Position numbers and translations under genes: made by a program | The notes under the pieces: model-generated | Databases searched by the model: none | The model's input: the letters and a program-made list of their open reading frames with translations, nothing else | What the model was told of the DNA's origin: nothing | Source of the DNA: Spirodela intermedia | Taxonomy: Eukaryota > Streptophyta > Magnoliopsida > Alismatales > Araceae | Length of the DNA: 64,000 nt | Direction: 5' to 3' | NCBI GenBank assembly: GCA_902729315.2 | Contig: LR746270.1 | Coordinates: 6,131,221 to 6,195,220 of the forward strand | Shown here: positions 20,451-35,400 of the stretch, piece by piece | Layout of the letters: every line of letters starts with the position of its first letter | How positions within the stretch are numbered: position 1 is the first letter of the stretch

Positions 20451-23400
20451 TTATTCCATCTGCAAGGTCAAAATCACGAGGTCAACGCAATTACGGAAAC
20501 TGAGCACCGGGAGAACGTTATCTTCTGAGTACATTTATTCTCTTCAAATTCATACTCTAGAACATGGGTGGGTTCCTTTTTTTTTTCCCCGAGCTTAAGA
20601 AATCTAGAGCAGAATTAATGGCGATGAAGAACATACCGGGGCCTGTCCGCTTTCACCATAATTTGCAAACTCATCGTATTCCAACTGCAAGATCCGAATT
20701 CCCACCGTCAATGATGATCCTTAAAAAGCCAGAATATCCCACAATCTCCCAAAGAAATTGAGCAAGAGGGAAATAATTTCTTTAAAGATCACCTTTTTTT
20801 CCTTCAAGATTGTTTTTGAGAACATGGGTTCTGTTCTTACCCCCACCCCCCCCACCCCAGGACTTGAGAAATTTCGGGAAGATTTGAAGGAGATGAAGAA
20901 CATTTCACCAGGAAGAAAGATACCTGGGCCTGGTCATGAGCTAGCTTCATTTTCCTGTACTCCTGCTGCGCGCGATGCGAGCGAAACATGGCTTGGACAC
21001 GCACGACTGATCTGTTGACTCGTTCTTCAGCCTGCTCTCGGCTGGCCCGGAAGAAATCCTCCTCAATGACATTCATCTCCTCGCCAGCTGCAGCTGGAAC
21101 CTCATCTGCTTCAATCTGAAGCCCACGCAGGCCTTTCCTCTTCAGGCGCCACCGCAAGACCGCTTTCTCCAACACACCGACCGACCAGATAATCTGGCGG
21201 TATTGCCTCCTCACAAGGAGACCTCGGAATGCGGCCTAAATTGCACACAAACAACAAGTTCATTAACGGTTATGTTGTTCTAAACATTCATTGAACATGT
21301 GGGTATCCACTAAATTGCTTCATTTGATTTGTAGTTGTAGAAAAATAGGAAATAACGATTGGGAGAAAGAAAAATAAAAATGACCCACTTGAATTCTAAT
21401 AGTGTGCCGACGCATGTTGAGGAAATTCTTTCGAGCCTGCCATGTGCGGAAGGTGCCCTGTATACGGGCTGCAGCTTTCATCATTTTCCGACCGTTGTGG
21501 TTGCGATATGCTTTTTGGATCTTCAAAGCAGAAATTATGTAAGCTGCATTGGCCTCAGAGTTTGATAATTCTGCAGCTTTCACATGTAATCTCAGGGTGC
21601 GGTCTCTGAGAGCACCATGGATACGGTCGGCAGCATCGGCGGCATTGCAATATGCTGCCAATGAATACTTCAAGAGCACTTCTTGCTCACTACTCCCACT
21701 TTCCATGATCTCAAGATTCGCTGTCTCACTTGAAGCACGTGCTGATGGATTAGACACATTACCAGACAAGTTCATAGCTTCGAAATGTGCACTCAACGCC
21801 TTTTCTGCCAGATATGCACCCAGACCTTCATATCCTTCGTTTGATGCCAAATCAGCGGCAGTGCATCCTCCAGGAAATTGAGGAGTTGGGTCTGTAACTA
21901 GGCTTGGGTTTGCCCCTGAAGATAAAAGTGCCGCAACCATCTTCACCCTAAATTCAAGTATTAGTATGAAACAACAATAATGTCAGTAATAGAACCATCA
22001 CTCATGACCAGAATGTTGCTTCAAAAATAGAAAAAATCAACTGGGAACTAGGTGCTATCCAATAGGATCCAAATACGTCGATTATTCCCCAAATGACTGC
22101 TCAAACGTTTTCGCTTTCTGGTATTTCTCTCTCAACGGGGTGGAACAGCGATACAAAAATTGGCATTTTGAGCCACTCAATTCAAGAAAACTTGTGTTCT
22201 TGCACCCAACCAGGATAACAAGAAACACCGACCAATAAATTGATATCTCGTAGAAGTACTTACCAGTTGTTCACAGAGATTTTTAGTTGTCTCAGCAATA
22301 TAATGAAAGAGCTATACTATGTGAAACTTACTGTTAACGAAAAAAATGGTCAGCTAGAGGTATCAAGAAGGCATCTAAATTACAATTTTTTATCAAAAAT
22401 TCATTTGATGTACCAATGAAAATCTAATAATAAATTAGGGAGACATCACTTTATTAATCTCTACATCAGTCTGCTTTCCCATTGCTCTATGAATCCTCCA
22501 TCTCACTCTTTATGTGTTACTTATTTAAGAGGAGAGAAAATCCGCATCACAAACATCAATATTTTAGTCTCACGTCGTTTCTTCCCACTAAAGTTGCAAT
22601 CAGAGGCAGGTTGACTGGAGATTTTATGCTTTTATTCATTTTATCAGGATGCAACATGGAAATATATGAAATCCTTCATTTTGAATGTCCGTATATGAAT
22701 TTTGAGAAGGTGCCACGGAATGAAATTGCAACTTTACTGGGAAGAAACGGCGTGAGACTAAAACATAGATGTTTGTGACACGGATTTTCTCTCCTCTTAA
22801 ATAAGTAACATATAAAGAGTGAGATGGAGAATTAATAGAGCAATGGGAAAGCAGACTGGCCATTTTATGCTTTTATTCATTTTCTTAGGATGCTACATGA
22901 AAATATATGAAATCATTCATTTTAAGAAGGCGCCACGGAATTGTCCTTATGCCTTCATCTATGAGACATGAAGGTGATAGGAGGCCAACAGAGCATAAAT
23001 TATCCAGAATATTCACTTAATAATTCCCCCCCACGAACAAGAGCCAGTTACCAATCATTTAGAAGGGGAAATTGAAAATGTAAGGAACGATTCCAGAAAC
23101 ACCAAAACAATCTATGAAGGACTATCTTGGGACCAAGTCTCTACATAGCAAAACCAAGTATTGAAGCTCTATTAGAAAATTGTAACATCTATGAAGAAAA
23201 ATAAATTAATTTTCAGGAGAGAGATAGGTAATAAATAATAAATATGCTGGCTAGCTATTGCATCGCAATATGTTGTTATGATTTACAAAAATAAGATTGA
23301 GGTTCTACCTGGAAAATTTAAGTTGGCCAATTGCCATGCTATCAAAATCATATCTTCTCAAAATCTTTAGGAAAACCTTGCGTGTGAAGTAAGATAGTGC

Positions 23401-26400
23401 ATTCCCAGAAACAAAAAATTCAACAAGTTTGGGAATATAGAACTTATACCTCCCACAGTATGCGGCCCAATGTAGAGCAGTCCATCCATAAACGTCACGG
23501 AAGTCTATGGATAGGCCAGACGCCTTGAACAGATGAGCTGCCCACGTATAATCCAATATAGCACACAAATGAATAACTCCTAAACCTTGGTTGTCCAGTT
23601 CAGTTGTTCTACGTCCCTCAGCTAGTTTTGTTGAAAGCCATTCCTGCAGCTTATTTTTCAAAACCAACTCGAACAGCTGCTGGTTTATTGACAGAAGTGG
23701 AGTATCGTTTTTTCTGACTAACTTGAGAAGATGCATCCAATCTTTCTCCAGTGAAGAAGAGGTAGCTGACAAAAATCTTTTCGCTCCCTTCAGGGCATTG
23801 GATGATACCACGTTTGACAGAATGGAAAGGTTGTTTGATGAGGAGAAAAGCAATCGAACAAGCCTTATTACAGCATCAAGATCTCTTTGGCTGGGCTCAC
23901 TGTCGTCAGCATCTTGCAAAGAGATAGCTTTCGTCGATGCACTTGTGGGAGGGCGAACCTCAAAATTCATGACTTGACTAACTGGCGTCTGCTTATCTAA
24001 GGTCAGATAAAAATTTATCAATCCGGGTGGTCGAGTATGTGGTAGTACCCTGCATCTATATACTCCAAGTTGGATCATTTCTGCAGGAACATAGGCATCA
24101 CCAAAAACCACAAACATCTTCGAATTTGCAAGATTTTTGTGGGATTCACGGAAATATCCAACCACAATCACCTGCAGTTAACAAGCATTGTCATTATCTA
24201 CATTTAGCAAAATATCAAGGATCAGGGATTGTTTTCGTCAATGCTCTTGTTTAAAATGAAGACGACTGCCGAGATTTTTCTGCCAGTTGAATTTATGAAA
24301 ATAGGGTAGTAGATATCACTCATAGTAAATAAAGTTTAAAGTTTCCCCTGCGACATCTAGTGCAGAATCCTTCTTTTTATCTCCCAAGAATCAAGACTAT
24401 CTACTTTTTGAGTAGGCGAATGGAATAATGGTCCACTTCACCCAGTTCGCAGAAAGGCAGAAAAATCTCATCCTAAAAGATTCACACATACAACCGTGCA
24501 GGGTCATAGATCTAAGAGAATTTCAGGTTAGAGTCCTGTATAGCATTGTCAGAGATACTACAAAACAAGATCGCCCACAAAAGTCTATCATTCTCTCAGG
24601 CCAAAATCTTATAGACGTCATACAGTCTATGATTTCAGGTTAGACGCCAATACTAACAAGCATGATGCCACACAAAGATATCTTCGAAGGCTGTTACGGA
24701 AACTATGTCCATGCTTCTCATCACCTTAGAACAGTAAGTGGTTTTATAAAATGTGAGCTCTCAACAAACACGGAATATCAGTAAATGCTTCTCATAGTGA
24801 AGAGAAGATATGCATGTAACTAATAGACCAATCACAAAGTTAACCGTATTACGTTATTTCGATCATCAATTCTCATAAGTCCTCATATTGATTATGTTCA
24901 CGTTATTCAAATTATGGACAGAATCTGTTCCAAAATTATGAGTATATAGATGATATCTGTAAAACTTTTCTCCTGCGGGTGTACTCCAAGAATAAAGCTT
25001 TAACTCGCCAACAAGGATCCTTCTCACGTTAGGTCAAGTACGGTTGGTGGGATCTCCATTACTATTAACATTTAGGGACAGTGTTAAAGTAGCTAGCCAC
25101 TTTACTGATCTCTGGTTCGAAATAAGACATCTTAATCTGGTTCATAACTGGCTGAAATAAATCTCACATCTCAGGCTTGAAATTTTCAAACTAAGTGATT
25201 TTATGCCTAAAAATCAGAAATAAAGGCATGATTCCAAAAAAAATCCACCTGTTTCAAATGGATTATATTAGAGGGATTTAGGAAAATAGAGTTTTCAACA
25301 AATAAATATCAGTTCCATCCTAGCACCAAAGTGACTCTCCATTGTCACTTTGATAATTATTATGTAGGCTCATTAAACATAGAAACTAAGCGAGAGTCTT
25401 CAAAGTCTTAAAATATCTAACCTTGGTTTCTTCATCTGCATAGGACCATGCTGGGGAGATATCTGTAATAGAGAAAACTTCTTCCGATCTGTAAAGTTCA
25501 TTCTCTATGGAAAGTTTTTTAAATTCGTGATCATCTGAAGTTTGGCAACCAGGTTCTGTATTGTTTAATGATCCAGGGATATCATCAACAACGTAGTCCC
25601 ACTGTGTAAAACTGTTTTGAGACTGCAAGGCTTCATTTGCGCAAGTGTCAGGAATTGCATGCATATGCACAGTTTCCTGATCAACTTCTGCTGGTTGCAA
25701 GCAACCACCAACTGGTTGGCCAACAGCATTCAAGCCGGTGAAAGTACTCATACTGGTTGGCTGGACATGACCTAGGCCTTCAAGATTACCCTGTAAAGAA
25801 AATCAAATGTTCTGAGCCACATAAATTCTGATTATTCAAATAAATTTCGTATTTTTCCTTCTTGTCTAGAGGCATTACTCGATTTTAAAGGAAAAAAACT
25901 GCAAATGCCTAGTTCATGACCATGTACGTAAAACCAATCATAGAGGACACTTATTTCATATCTCACAGGCTAAAAAGCAAGTTTAAGCTTTGCAATAGCT
26001 AAGGAGTGAAAGCACGAGAACTCTGCCATCCAAGTGACGGAAAAACAAGACATATGAGCTGGATTCAGGTTCATTGATCTACATTATGAACACAATATGA
26101 TCATAAAAAAATAAATCAACATTACATTCGAGAAAACCGATCAAGACATAAGTGGCTGATGTTTTCACTAAGAGTCTGATCATAGAAAATTTTGGATCCT
26201 TGTTGACAAATCTGAACATGAAAGCATTTATACTCAGTTTAACAGGTAGTGTAGAAAGAAGACTGATAGAATAAAGGTATTTTAGTCCTCACTCTCTCTC
26301 TCTCTCTCTGATGTAAACATTCTAGTTGGGACTTTAATTAGAATCACTTTTATCTTTCTAACTAGATAGTGGGTCGCTCCTGGAGAGGTTAGTGAAGGTC

Positions 26401-29400
26401 TGATCGCAGTCCAAATCACTCTAAACTCCTTTGATAGCTTCTTCTTGCACAGTAATCATTGGTGTTCTCTGCTTCTCCATGATTGATCCTCCACAAAAAA
26501 TAACGTCTAGAGAAAAAGAAGGATGCATGTTTGATACAGGGGACATGTCCCCACTCAAAGTGCTCTTATAGTTTAACTCAAGTAATAAAAATATTCATCG
26601 AAGAATTAATTAGGTCCGGGCAGATCCCCTTGCTTGACACAAAGATCATTTCCCACTCCATGGGCATACCAGCCAAAGATTGGGAAGTCCACAAAGACTA
26701 GATCTGGAGGGGGTTTGAGTATTAAGCATAAATAATAAAGGAGATCGAAGTCTGAAAATATATTTTAATTAGGATCTAGAAGCTCATACATGTCAGCTGG
26801 TAAGAAAATGAAATAAGGGAAAAAGAGGGGTCACTAAGACATATTGCCCAAATACATGAAAATGCACTAGTAAACATTTGAGCTTGTACAACCCATCTTG
26901 AAGGTATGCATGGCCTTTAACTTTGTTTTAATGAATTTTTAAGTCATCTAAATAAATTTCCTTTATATCCTTGAGGAGAAGTGACAAAAAACAACAAAGG
27001 ATAAAAAAAACTAGCACAACAGCAAACACTGTCTGATACAAACAAACAAAGAACTTAAATTAAAAAATGTTCAGATATGAAGAGATGGCAGGCCACATGA
27101 AAGCAAGGGTTTGGAAAAATTAATAGCATATAATATGTGACAACCCATAGACTATCGAAATTTGATAGTGCACAAGAAAAAATATGCAAATAGGAATTCA
27201 GAAAGTAAGAATAGTTAAATGATAGCCCCGCGGTAAAGTTGCTTGCTGCTAAAAATGTTTTAGCTACTCACATGATTTCTAAAAGCTTGTTCATGTTCTA
27301 CATCTCCATAATAGGGTAATGCATTGGGATCACCGGAAGGTTGCGGCTCAACAAGAGATGCCCAATCAAATTTGTTGATCATATCAATAGCTAAGTCAGG
27401 ATTCTCCAGTTCTGTAAACTTATCAACAGCTGAGATGCCATGACCTGTACCATCGATAAAAACCAGAAAAGTTCATATAAAGTGAGAATGAAAAACAACT
27501 GAATCTTGATTAAAGCATATCAAACACTATAAAACAAGTCTATTTTCCTCTTTGTCATATCTGAATACCGAAAACAGCAGGAAAATCGTTCACTGTTAAA
27601 ATATGCTTCTACCATTCAAACACCAGGAAGATGAAAACAAAGAAGACACTAAAAACAGAGGTTTATAAACCTCTTAGTTATATACGAACACAAAAAATAG
27701 TAGGAAAGCGATTCATTGTCAAAATGTACCTCATGAAACCATGACAGACTAGAAAGTGGACCTATTGAAATTTTCTCTACTTTTTTAATTTAAAGTACGC
27801 GGTAAAAGAAAACCGTTAATGAAGAATTGTACAAAGGTTTGTTAGTTGAAAATATCTGCTAAAAAAGAAGGAAAACAAAATAAGACAGCTAGCAGAGATA
27901 AAACATCAGATCAACCATTTACACTATCATGTTTATGTATAAATTGAAAAGAACAACAGATTAGAAGTGGCATGTGTCTGGAACATTACCAGTGATGGTT
28001 GCACAATCTTTTGTTGAGTTAATTTCGTCAGAAAATACCAAAGATCCAGACGTCTCAATGTGGTTGGAACCAGAAGTGGAATCCAGAGGCGTCAATGGAG
28101 AAGCATGCAACGAATTTGCCAATGAATTTTTTTCCTTAAACTCTACTCCAGCAGAAAGCTGCTGATTTGCATTATCCTGGTGCATCAAAAAGTAAATAAA
28201 CACGGTACAATTTTAGTTGACAAACAATAAAACCATTCTTTGCTGTTGTGAGAAATACAATAGGAAATGAAAGACAATAAAAGCATGAGCTGTCTCTATT
28301 GTAGAATTGAAGTCAACCTCGTGAATCAGGCGTCTCATTTACAAGTTATGTACATAGCTCAAGACACCATACACATTAGATCTCACGTGACGTATCCCAA
28401 ATTAAGGTATATCAAAATGATATGCATGAAAAAAAAAGAAATTGCATGAAATATTTCTCAAATAGGGATGATACATTGTGGAAGCAACAGTCAACAAGTT
28501 TCTCTGATTCAAAATAGTACGAATTGTGAAGCCGAGTATCTCCCAACTGAATCTGTTGAAATTACAGAAAAGCGCTATACCTATTACGTCATAATTGAGA
28601 TCATTTCTCGTTTCACTGGAGTGCTGGATATGTTTGAACCTAAGATAACATGCCAAAAGAAAATACAAAAATAAACCGTGTCCTTTGTACTTCAAGCACC
28701 AAGTCTCCTCATGGGGAATGCAAGTAACAAATGTATGACATCAAAGATATTCAAACTGAGCATGTGGATGCTCAAAATGTAGAAGATTTTAGGCCAATGT
28801 CTTAATTAAGGAATTTCTTCTGAAACAAAATATAGAAGATTTTAGGCCGACAGATCAAAAAAACTAACCAATTATAACAATCTAACGGCAGCCAAGATCA
28901 ACATCCCAAATGATAGCCCACCCCAACGATAATCCTACATCCCAAACATTTAATAGATAAAAGAAGGCAGTCACAAGAAAAAACAAATTCAAAGGTGGAA
29001 GTCTAAAACCTCAAGCCATAACTTTAAAACACTAGCAGGAGATCTAGGATTGAGATAGAAACTTCTGAGTCAGTGTTGAGATACATCTGTGTTTGAACTA
29101 TATGGGCTTATACTTTAAGGAGATTATTTACAATCTTGGTAGGTTCATCACTATCCAAGATATTCAAATCACCAGCCAGAACTACACTTTTCACTCTAGT
29201 CACTGCACCAGAATGATACAATTACACAGTTTCTTTCTGGATACAAATAAACGATTGACAAGGAAAAGTAAACGGAGGAAGGCAAACATTTTCCAATCAC
29301 GTATTTAAACGTTTCGACAATATTGAGATGGTCAGAATTAAAAACATTATCAATTTTTTCTGAGAAAACATGTGCATTTCTTATCAAAATAAGGGGAAAA

Positions 29401-32400
29401 CCGAATCTGAAGAAAGGATAGAATGTCTAAAAAACGTTATAATGGAAAAAAATGCTATGAACTACAGAGACAAATGGAAGTGAGAGGCACAGAATGTAAA
29501 TTTGCCAAGACAGCCATTTGATATTAGAAAAAGAAAAAGGAAGCAAACCTCTGATGTCTGGCGATAGTGTACCAGGACAATCCGCTCAAGGCTCCTGGAG
29601 AGTCAATAAATGGAAGTTATATAACTAGTGGTTACGCAAAATATTAGAAAATTCAAGTTTATTCTTCTGAACTTTTACATTGCATCACACGTGTTTATCT
29701 TCAAGATAGCAAAACAGAATATACTAGTATACATTCACTGAATCTGAATAGACGAGATATATAGCAGTGATAGTTCTCATGGGCAGGATTGAGGCAAATA
29801 TCTAAACTGGTAAGGCGGTCCTCCAACTTTATTTAATAGTGTTAGAGTTATGTTATTGTCTAGTATGGGCTGGGTAACCCCATATAGCAGTTTGGGCTGA
29901 AGCAGCCCACTTATGTACGTTAGGACCCTAGTAAAAATACTAGGGTCCATCGATTAGGGTTGTGTTGTTTCTCTTTCAAGGATTCTTAACAAATAGATTG
30001 ATGAAAAGGTATGCAAAGTAAATTAAGTTTTTTTTTTAATGAGGGAAGCACCAGTAATCAGTAGATAAGAAAATAGCATAGCATTAAAATCAATTGCTCA
30101 GAAGGCAATAAATTTTAAATATTTAAAGATCTAATTATGCATCCATGATGTATGTAGTCAACATATCACCAGTTAAACCTAATGTACATCGACGGTTGTG
30201 CTAGTTCCATACTTGAAGATTTTTACTGCATTTATTAGAAAAACAAAAAGGTCAATGCAAACAGAGAACAAATTAAGCACAGATCCACCATAAACCCAGA
30301 AAAAAAATATTAAAGTTTAACACAAGCCGTTTATACTGCGTCCATAACATACAGAACCAGGATATTATCAGAAAATTTCGAGACTGGACCCATTCTGCAT
30401 TACCAATCCTCTGCAAGAGTGAACATATCAGACAGCAAATATTCAATAGAGTGAAACTGAAAATGGCTGTCAATTCCTTTTCCTCCTGTAGCTACTGCCG
30501 CCCAGACATTAGAACTGTCTAGAACTGATCAAAATGGGATCTTCTCACAATTGCAATTAATTGTTCCTGTTGAAACGAAGAGAGGGAAATGGACAGTGTG
30601 GAGGAGATTTCCTCCGTCTATTGGGGAGGAGCAGGAAACCACCTCACTTTTCATTGACATTTATCACCCCTTCAATAGGGAGAGAACCCTGCATAATCTT
30701 TTCCAATATACCATCAGGCTACAAGTTCCAGTGATGACCATCATCACGGTGTGAGTTCCCATACACGACGCATCATGACCTAGAAATCTTAACAGCTACA
30801 AATTTCTATGCTGACTATCACCATGGTGTGAATTCCCCTACACAGTGCATCACGATTCCAACAATTCCTATTGCGTCAGAGTCACTATTTCAACCCATGT
30901 TTTAGTAGCTTTGGCTCAAAGATGATTATATTTCAAATGGTAAGTAAAATTCAATTGACATAGACTATTACAAGCAATGTTAGCACAATGGTAAAGTAAA
31001 GATGTAGCATGTAGTGAGATAGTTCAATTTGTGTACAAGGGGAACAATACCACAAACCTAATAATGGTGATAGTTCACAAACTAGTTGAAGTTTTATGCA
31101 TAAGAGGCTTCAACTAGACAAGAAAGAGAAAACGTATTTCAATTTATAGGAGATCAAGGATATCATCATTAGACATCGTATAGATGCAGATTCATCAAGG
31201 ACATTTCCATTAGCCTGTGCTTCAAGATTTACATTCAGAATTTAGTATTAAAGATCATGGCCACTCTTTTACTGCGAATTAGTTTCATCAATAGGCATCA
31301 TATTTGATGCCCATTGATCAAAACAATTTCATTCTTTCAATAGCAATCTCAAAGTGGCTAGAGCGTTTGACAAGATATTAGGTTCATTTTTCAGATGTGG
31401 CTACGTGCATCAGCATAATTATGACTCTTCTTCTTGCAACCATTCACATTCATATTATTTAACTTACATATGATTTAGCTTTTATCTACCAACTCCATTT
31501 TAACTCTGTAAATTACCGTAATGTCGCTAATTCAATACATTTTTCCAGAATGGTTTCATTCATCCTCACAATTTTATGGAAGACAATAGATATATTAAAA
31601 AAAAATATTATCTCATATCGTATCTAATGGTTGATTATCTGCAATGTTATGGACACGGGTTGGCATCCGGTTCTGGCACCCAATCAAAAAAATGATTATG
31701 ATTTGCCATTAGGTTATGATTTTCCAGTTCTTAAAATGACCCGCAGAGATGAGATGGGATGCTGTAGACAAGAAACAAAATTCTGGTTCTTGCCATATTT
31801 CCAAACACCAAGGATAAGACAGGCATGGACAAACAACAAATAGTATCACATTAATGAATGAATATTATAAATAATAATCTCTAAAAATAAAAGCTATTAG
31901 GATAGATCGTACAAAAAGATTTAGCACCCAAGAGAAACAATAAAATAGAAGCTCAACATATCCCGTGATATGATATGAAGTGGTTCATACCTCTCAAGTA
32001 GCCAATAACACCTACGGTAAAAGTTTGGATAATCCTCACCACGTGCATAGTACACATGAATTCTTTCATCCGTACCAATCTGTAACACAATAAAAATATA
32101 GATAATATCATCTCACTTTCGTCAATAAAATAAAGAGGGGACATCAGTCGACCAAAAATATATTAATTATTTAAGACAGAATGTTACCTGCGTAAGTCAT
32201 GCCTGATAATAATAAATATTTCCTTAATATATAACACAGTCAACATAGGCTAAATCCTTTCGCATCAGAAGTATCGTCTTATTGCCATTATTTCGAAACA
32301 ATGTTAGTAAGTGGAAGTTCCCTCGTTTTGCAACAAAAGGAAACAAATGGAGGACAAATCATCTTGCACAGAGAACTATTAAAATCCATGAGTAGAAATT

Positions 32401-35400
32401 GTTTGTCAAAAAGCTAGATATACTTTCATAAAAGAGAATGAACTATCAAGACAAACAGAGAACTAATAACTTATTTTTCAGTGGAGAATGTCTGACAACA
32501 AGCTAAATATAATTTCATTCAAAATAATGAATTTTGAAAAGTTGAAGGTCACTAGGAGCTTCTATTTTCAATGGAGATTGTCTGAGAACAAGCTAAATGG
32601 ACTTCTATAAAGAAAAATGAATTTTAAATAGTATTTATATCATCATTAAAATGTTATGCATACATGTGCTCTAGCTTACAGATAGAAAGTTTGTCTATCA
32701 AAAAAAAATCTTAAGCTTACAGGTAGAAAAAATCTACCCAACAATGTAATTAATCATTTTCCAAAAGAGTATTTGAATTGTATGCAAGCTCACCTTTGAA
32801 TACAATGGTTAATTGTCTAAGCGTCTCCCTGGACACAAATTTCTAACAAGCCAAAAACCAAATATAGGCAGAAAAGATACCACATAATCTAACCAAAGAG
32901 AGCGTCAAAGTTGATTTACTTTTGTAGAAATGTAATAAATTTTGCCGTTCATACAATCCCAGTTCATCCTCTCATAATCTTTTAAGAAGCATCTGATGTA
33001 GCCAAAAAATAATCAACACCCGTGAAAGCTGATTGATCAGCAACAAGTTTATGCAGACCACACTTTCACCTGTTGATCAGCATCTGATCATTTTCAGAAC
33101 AAGCATTTTGGAGACTGATGAGACTGTACATCGAAACATATTCAGCCCTCTAAGGTATGCGATTAACAACTGGACTAGAATCCTATAGAAACCATCTGTC
33201 CCTGGGACTTGAATGCGTCCATAATAAAGTTGCTTCTCTAAACTCCAGAGTACTGGGCCTTATAAGGCTAGTATTCATTCCTTCTCGAAAAATTCATTCG
33301 ATATATTGTCTTCTTAAATTCTGCAGGTCCAGTTTATCTTCAATATCAGACAATTGGGTTCCAAACACACCATTACAGACTCCAAGTTTCTCATCTTGGA
33401 TACGTTTCTATTCTTTTCTTTCATATGAAGAGGGCAGTACTACCAGCTCCATGTTAAAGTTCCTTGCTGAAGTCACTCTAATTACGAGAAGAGCTCGGCA
33501 GTAGGTCTGAACATGAGCAATAGTGGAGCAAAGGAGCTGCCTTGTTTATTGGATACAACATTGGGAAGTCTGTCTAGTTTTTATCTGGGGTAAACTCTCT
33601 CTAAAGATGACATTATTCACAGGGTTTAGTAGAAATTATACCAGATCTGTAGACTGAGAGGATAGAAATGTGTGGCAAATGCTATGTAAGATCATCCTTC
33701 CCAGCGAGTCTGGCTACTATGTATCATTACATTATATCCCCAAAAACCATATGGCTAATTTTTTTCATGCTTGAAATATTGGATGCAGAGGTTAACAGGA
33801 TATTAATTGGGAGAGAGCATGCAAAATGAAAGAGAATGGAGGTTTTCGTATTATAAATATTAGGGTCTTCTATCTTCCATCGCATTGAAAATGTTTGAAG
33901 AAACTGAGGACAGAAGAAGCAAGTATATAGCATGTGATTACTCAATAGTACCACAGAAATGGACGACCTTCAGACCTATGACTTTACATTATACAGGCTA
34001 AGGATGTAGTGTTGGGTGTTGACGAAATTTTTTCGGGCTATGGTTAAAGGGCATCACTTGCAAAGAACGATGATGTGAAAGTTTGCTCCTATATCAGGTC
34101 TGGCAAGGGCTCTCTATTGAGTCAGCTATATATTGTTTGGTCAGAATCTCGACAGTAAGAGAAGAGCAAGAATCATACTTTTTGGCCTATTGGTTTTTCC
34201 TTGTGCCTATATTCAAATATTTATTGTGACTTATCCTCTTTGTCACAAGCATCTGTATTTTAGTTGGCAACCTCTAACATTTATGAAGGAAATATGGCGA
34301 AGATGAGAGCAGAATTGAATGCTTGTGTATGGTGGATCATCTTTCACTTGACTATCTGAGAGACTACGAACAAAAAGACCAATCATATATTCAACACATG
34401 CATTGTTCAATTGTGAAGTTGTCTCTCTTTCCAACAGGCTGAAAGAGTGGGCATGAGTGAATCATGAATTTCCAGAGCATAGGAAACATAGTTCTTTCTT
34501 CAGCTCCCTGGTATTCACCTGTTTTGTGTAGGAATTTCTTTTAGAGCTAATAGTTTATACAAATGTACATACCTGTACCTCCTTTCTATACAAAGCTTAT
34601 CACCGTACAATCCACTTTCCAAAAATATTATACCCAAATCATAGCAATTTCATTCATTGCTGAGGATAGGAGTATGGGAGATGCTCGGAAAAAAAGAATG
34701 ACGCTGATAGCGAAAAACATTGGAAGAGCACCTACTTCATTAGTTCATGTGGGGCCTATACCAAGTTCGCGAAAATAAAAAATACAGACCACAATAAGGA
34801 GGGATAGATGAGGGAAGAAAAATACTATCCAAAAACCCTGGATTAGATGCGTATCTAACAATTAATATATGTGATTGAGTGATTCCAAGTGGTTGGAGTA
34901 GATGGTTGATGTACCCATGTTAAGAGGAAAATTTCATACTGATGAAAACATCTGACCTTTAACTTTTCGTGGGCTTCCTGAACAGTCTTCCCATCCTTTT
35001 TTTTCCTCCAATTATGTCCATCTTTCCGGAAATTCCTCAGCATATTGCGGTCAAACAAAAGAAGACTGCCACCTAAAACAACACCAAAGTAGTTGATTTT
35101 GAATTGATACTGTTTAAACAATAACCCTCTGACGAAATCAGACATCCAACTTACTCATAAAAGGAATCATGATGCAAAACGAAAATCAATGTATTAAACG
35201 AATAGTCAAAGCACCATGAAATTTCTGATGTTCATAAGGATCCTGCAACTACGATTTCAGGCAGAAAATATCTACCAACAAATTACAATGTCGTTTTGCA
35301 GATTCAAGGGACTCACTTCAGCCCTTTACAACAAAAAAAATATATGAATAGCAGTTTTTGATGATGATGATGTGTCCATGTTGACCAATCCAAGCACACT

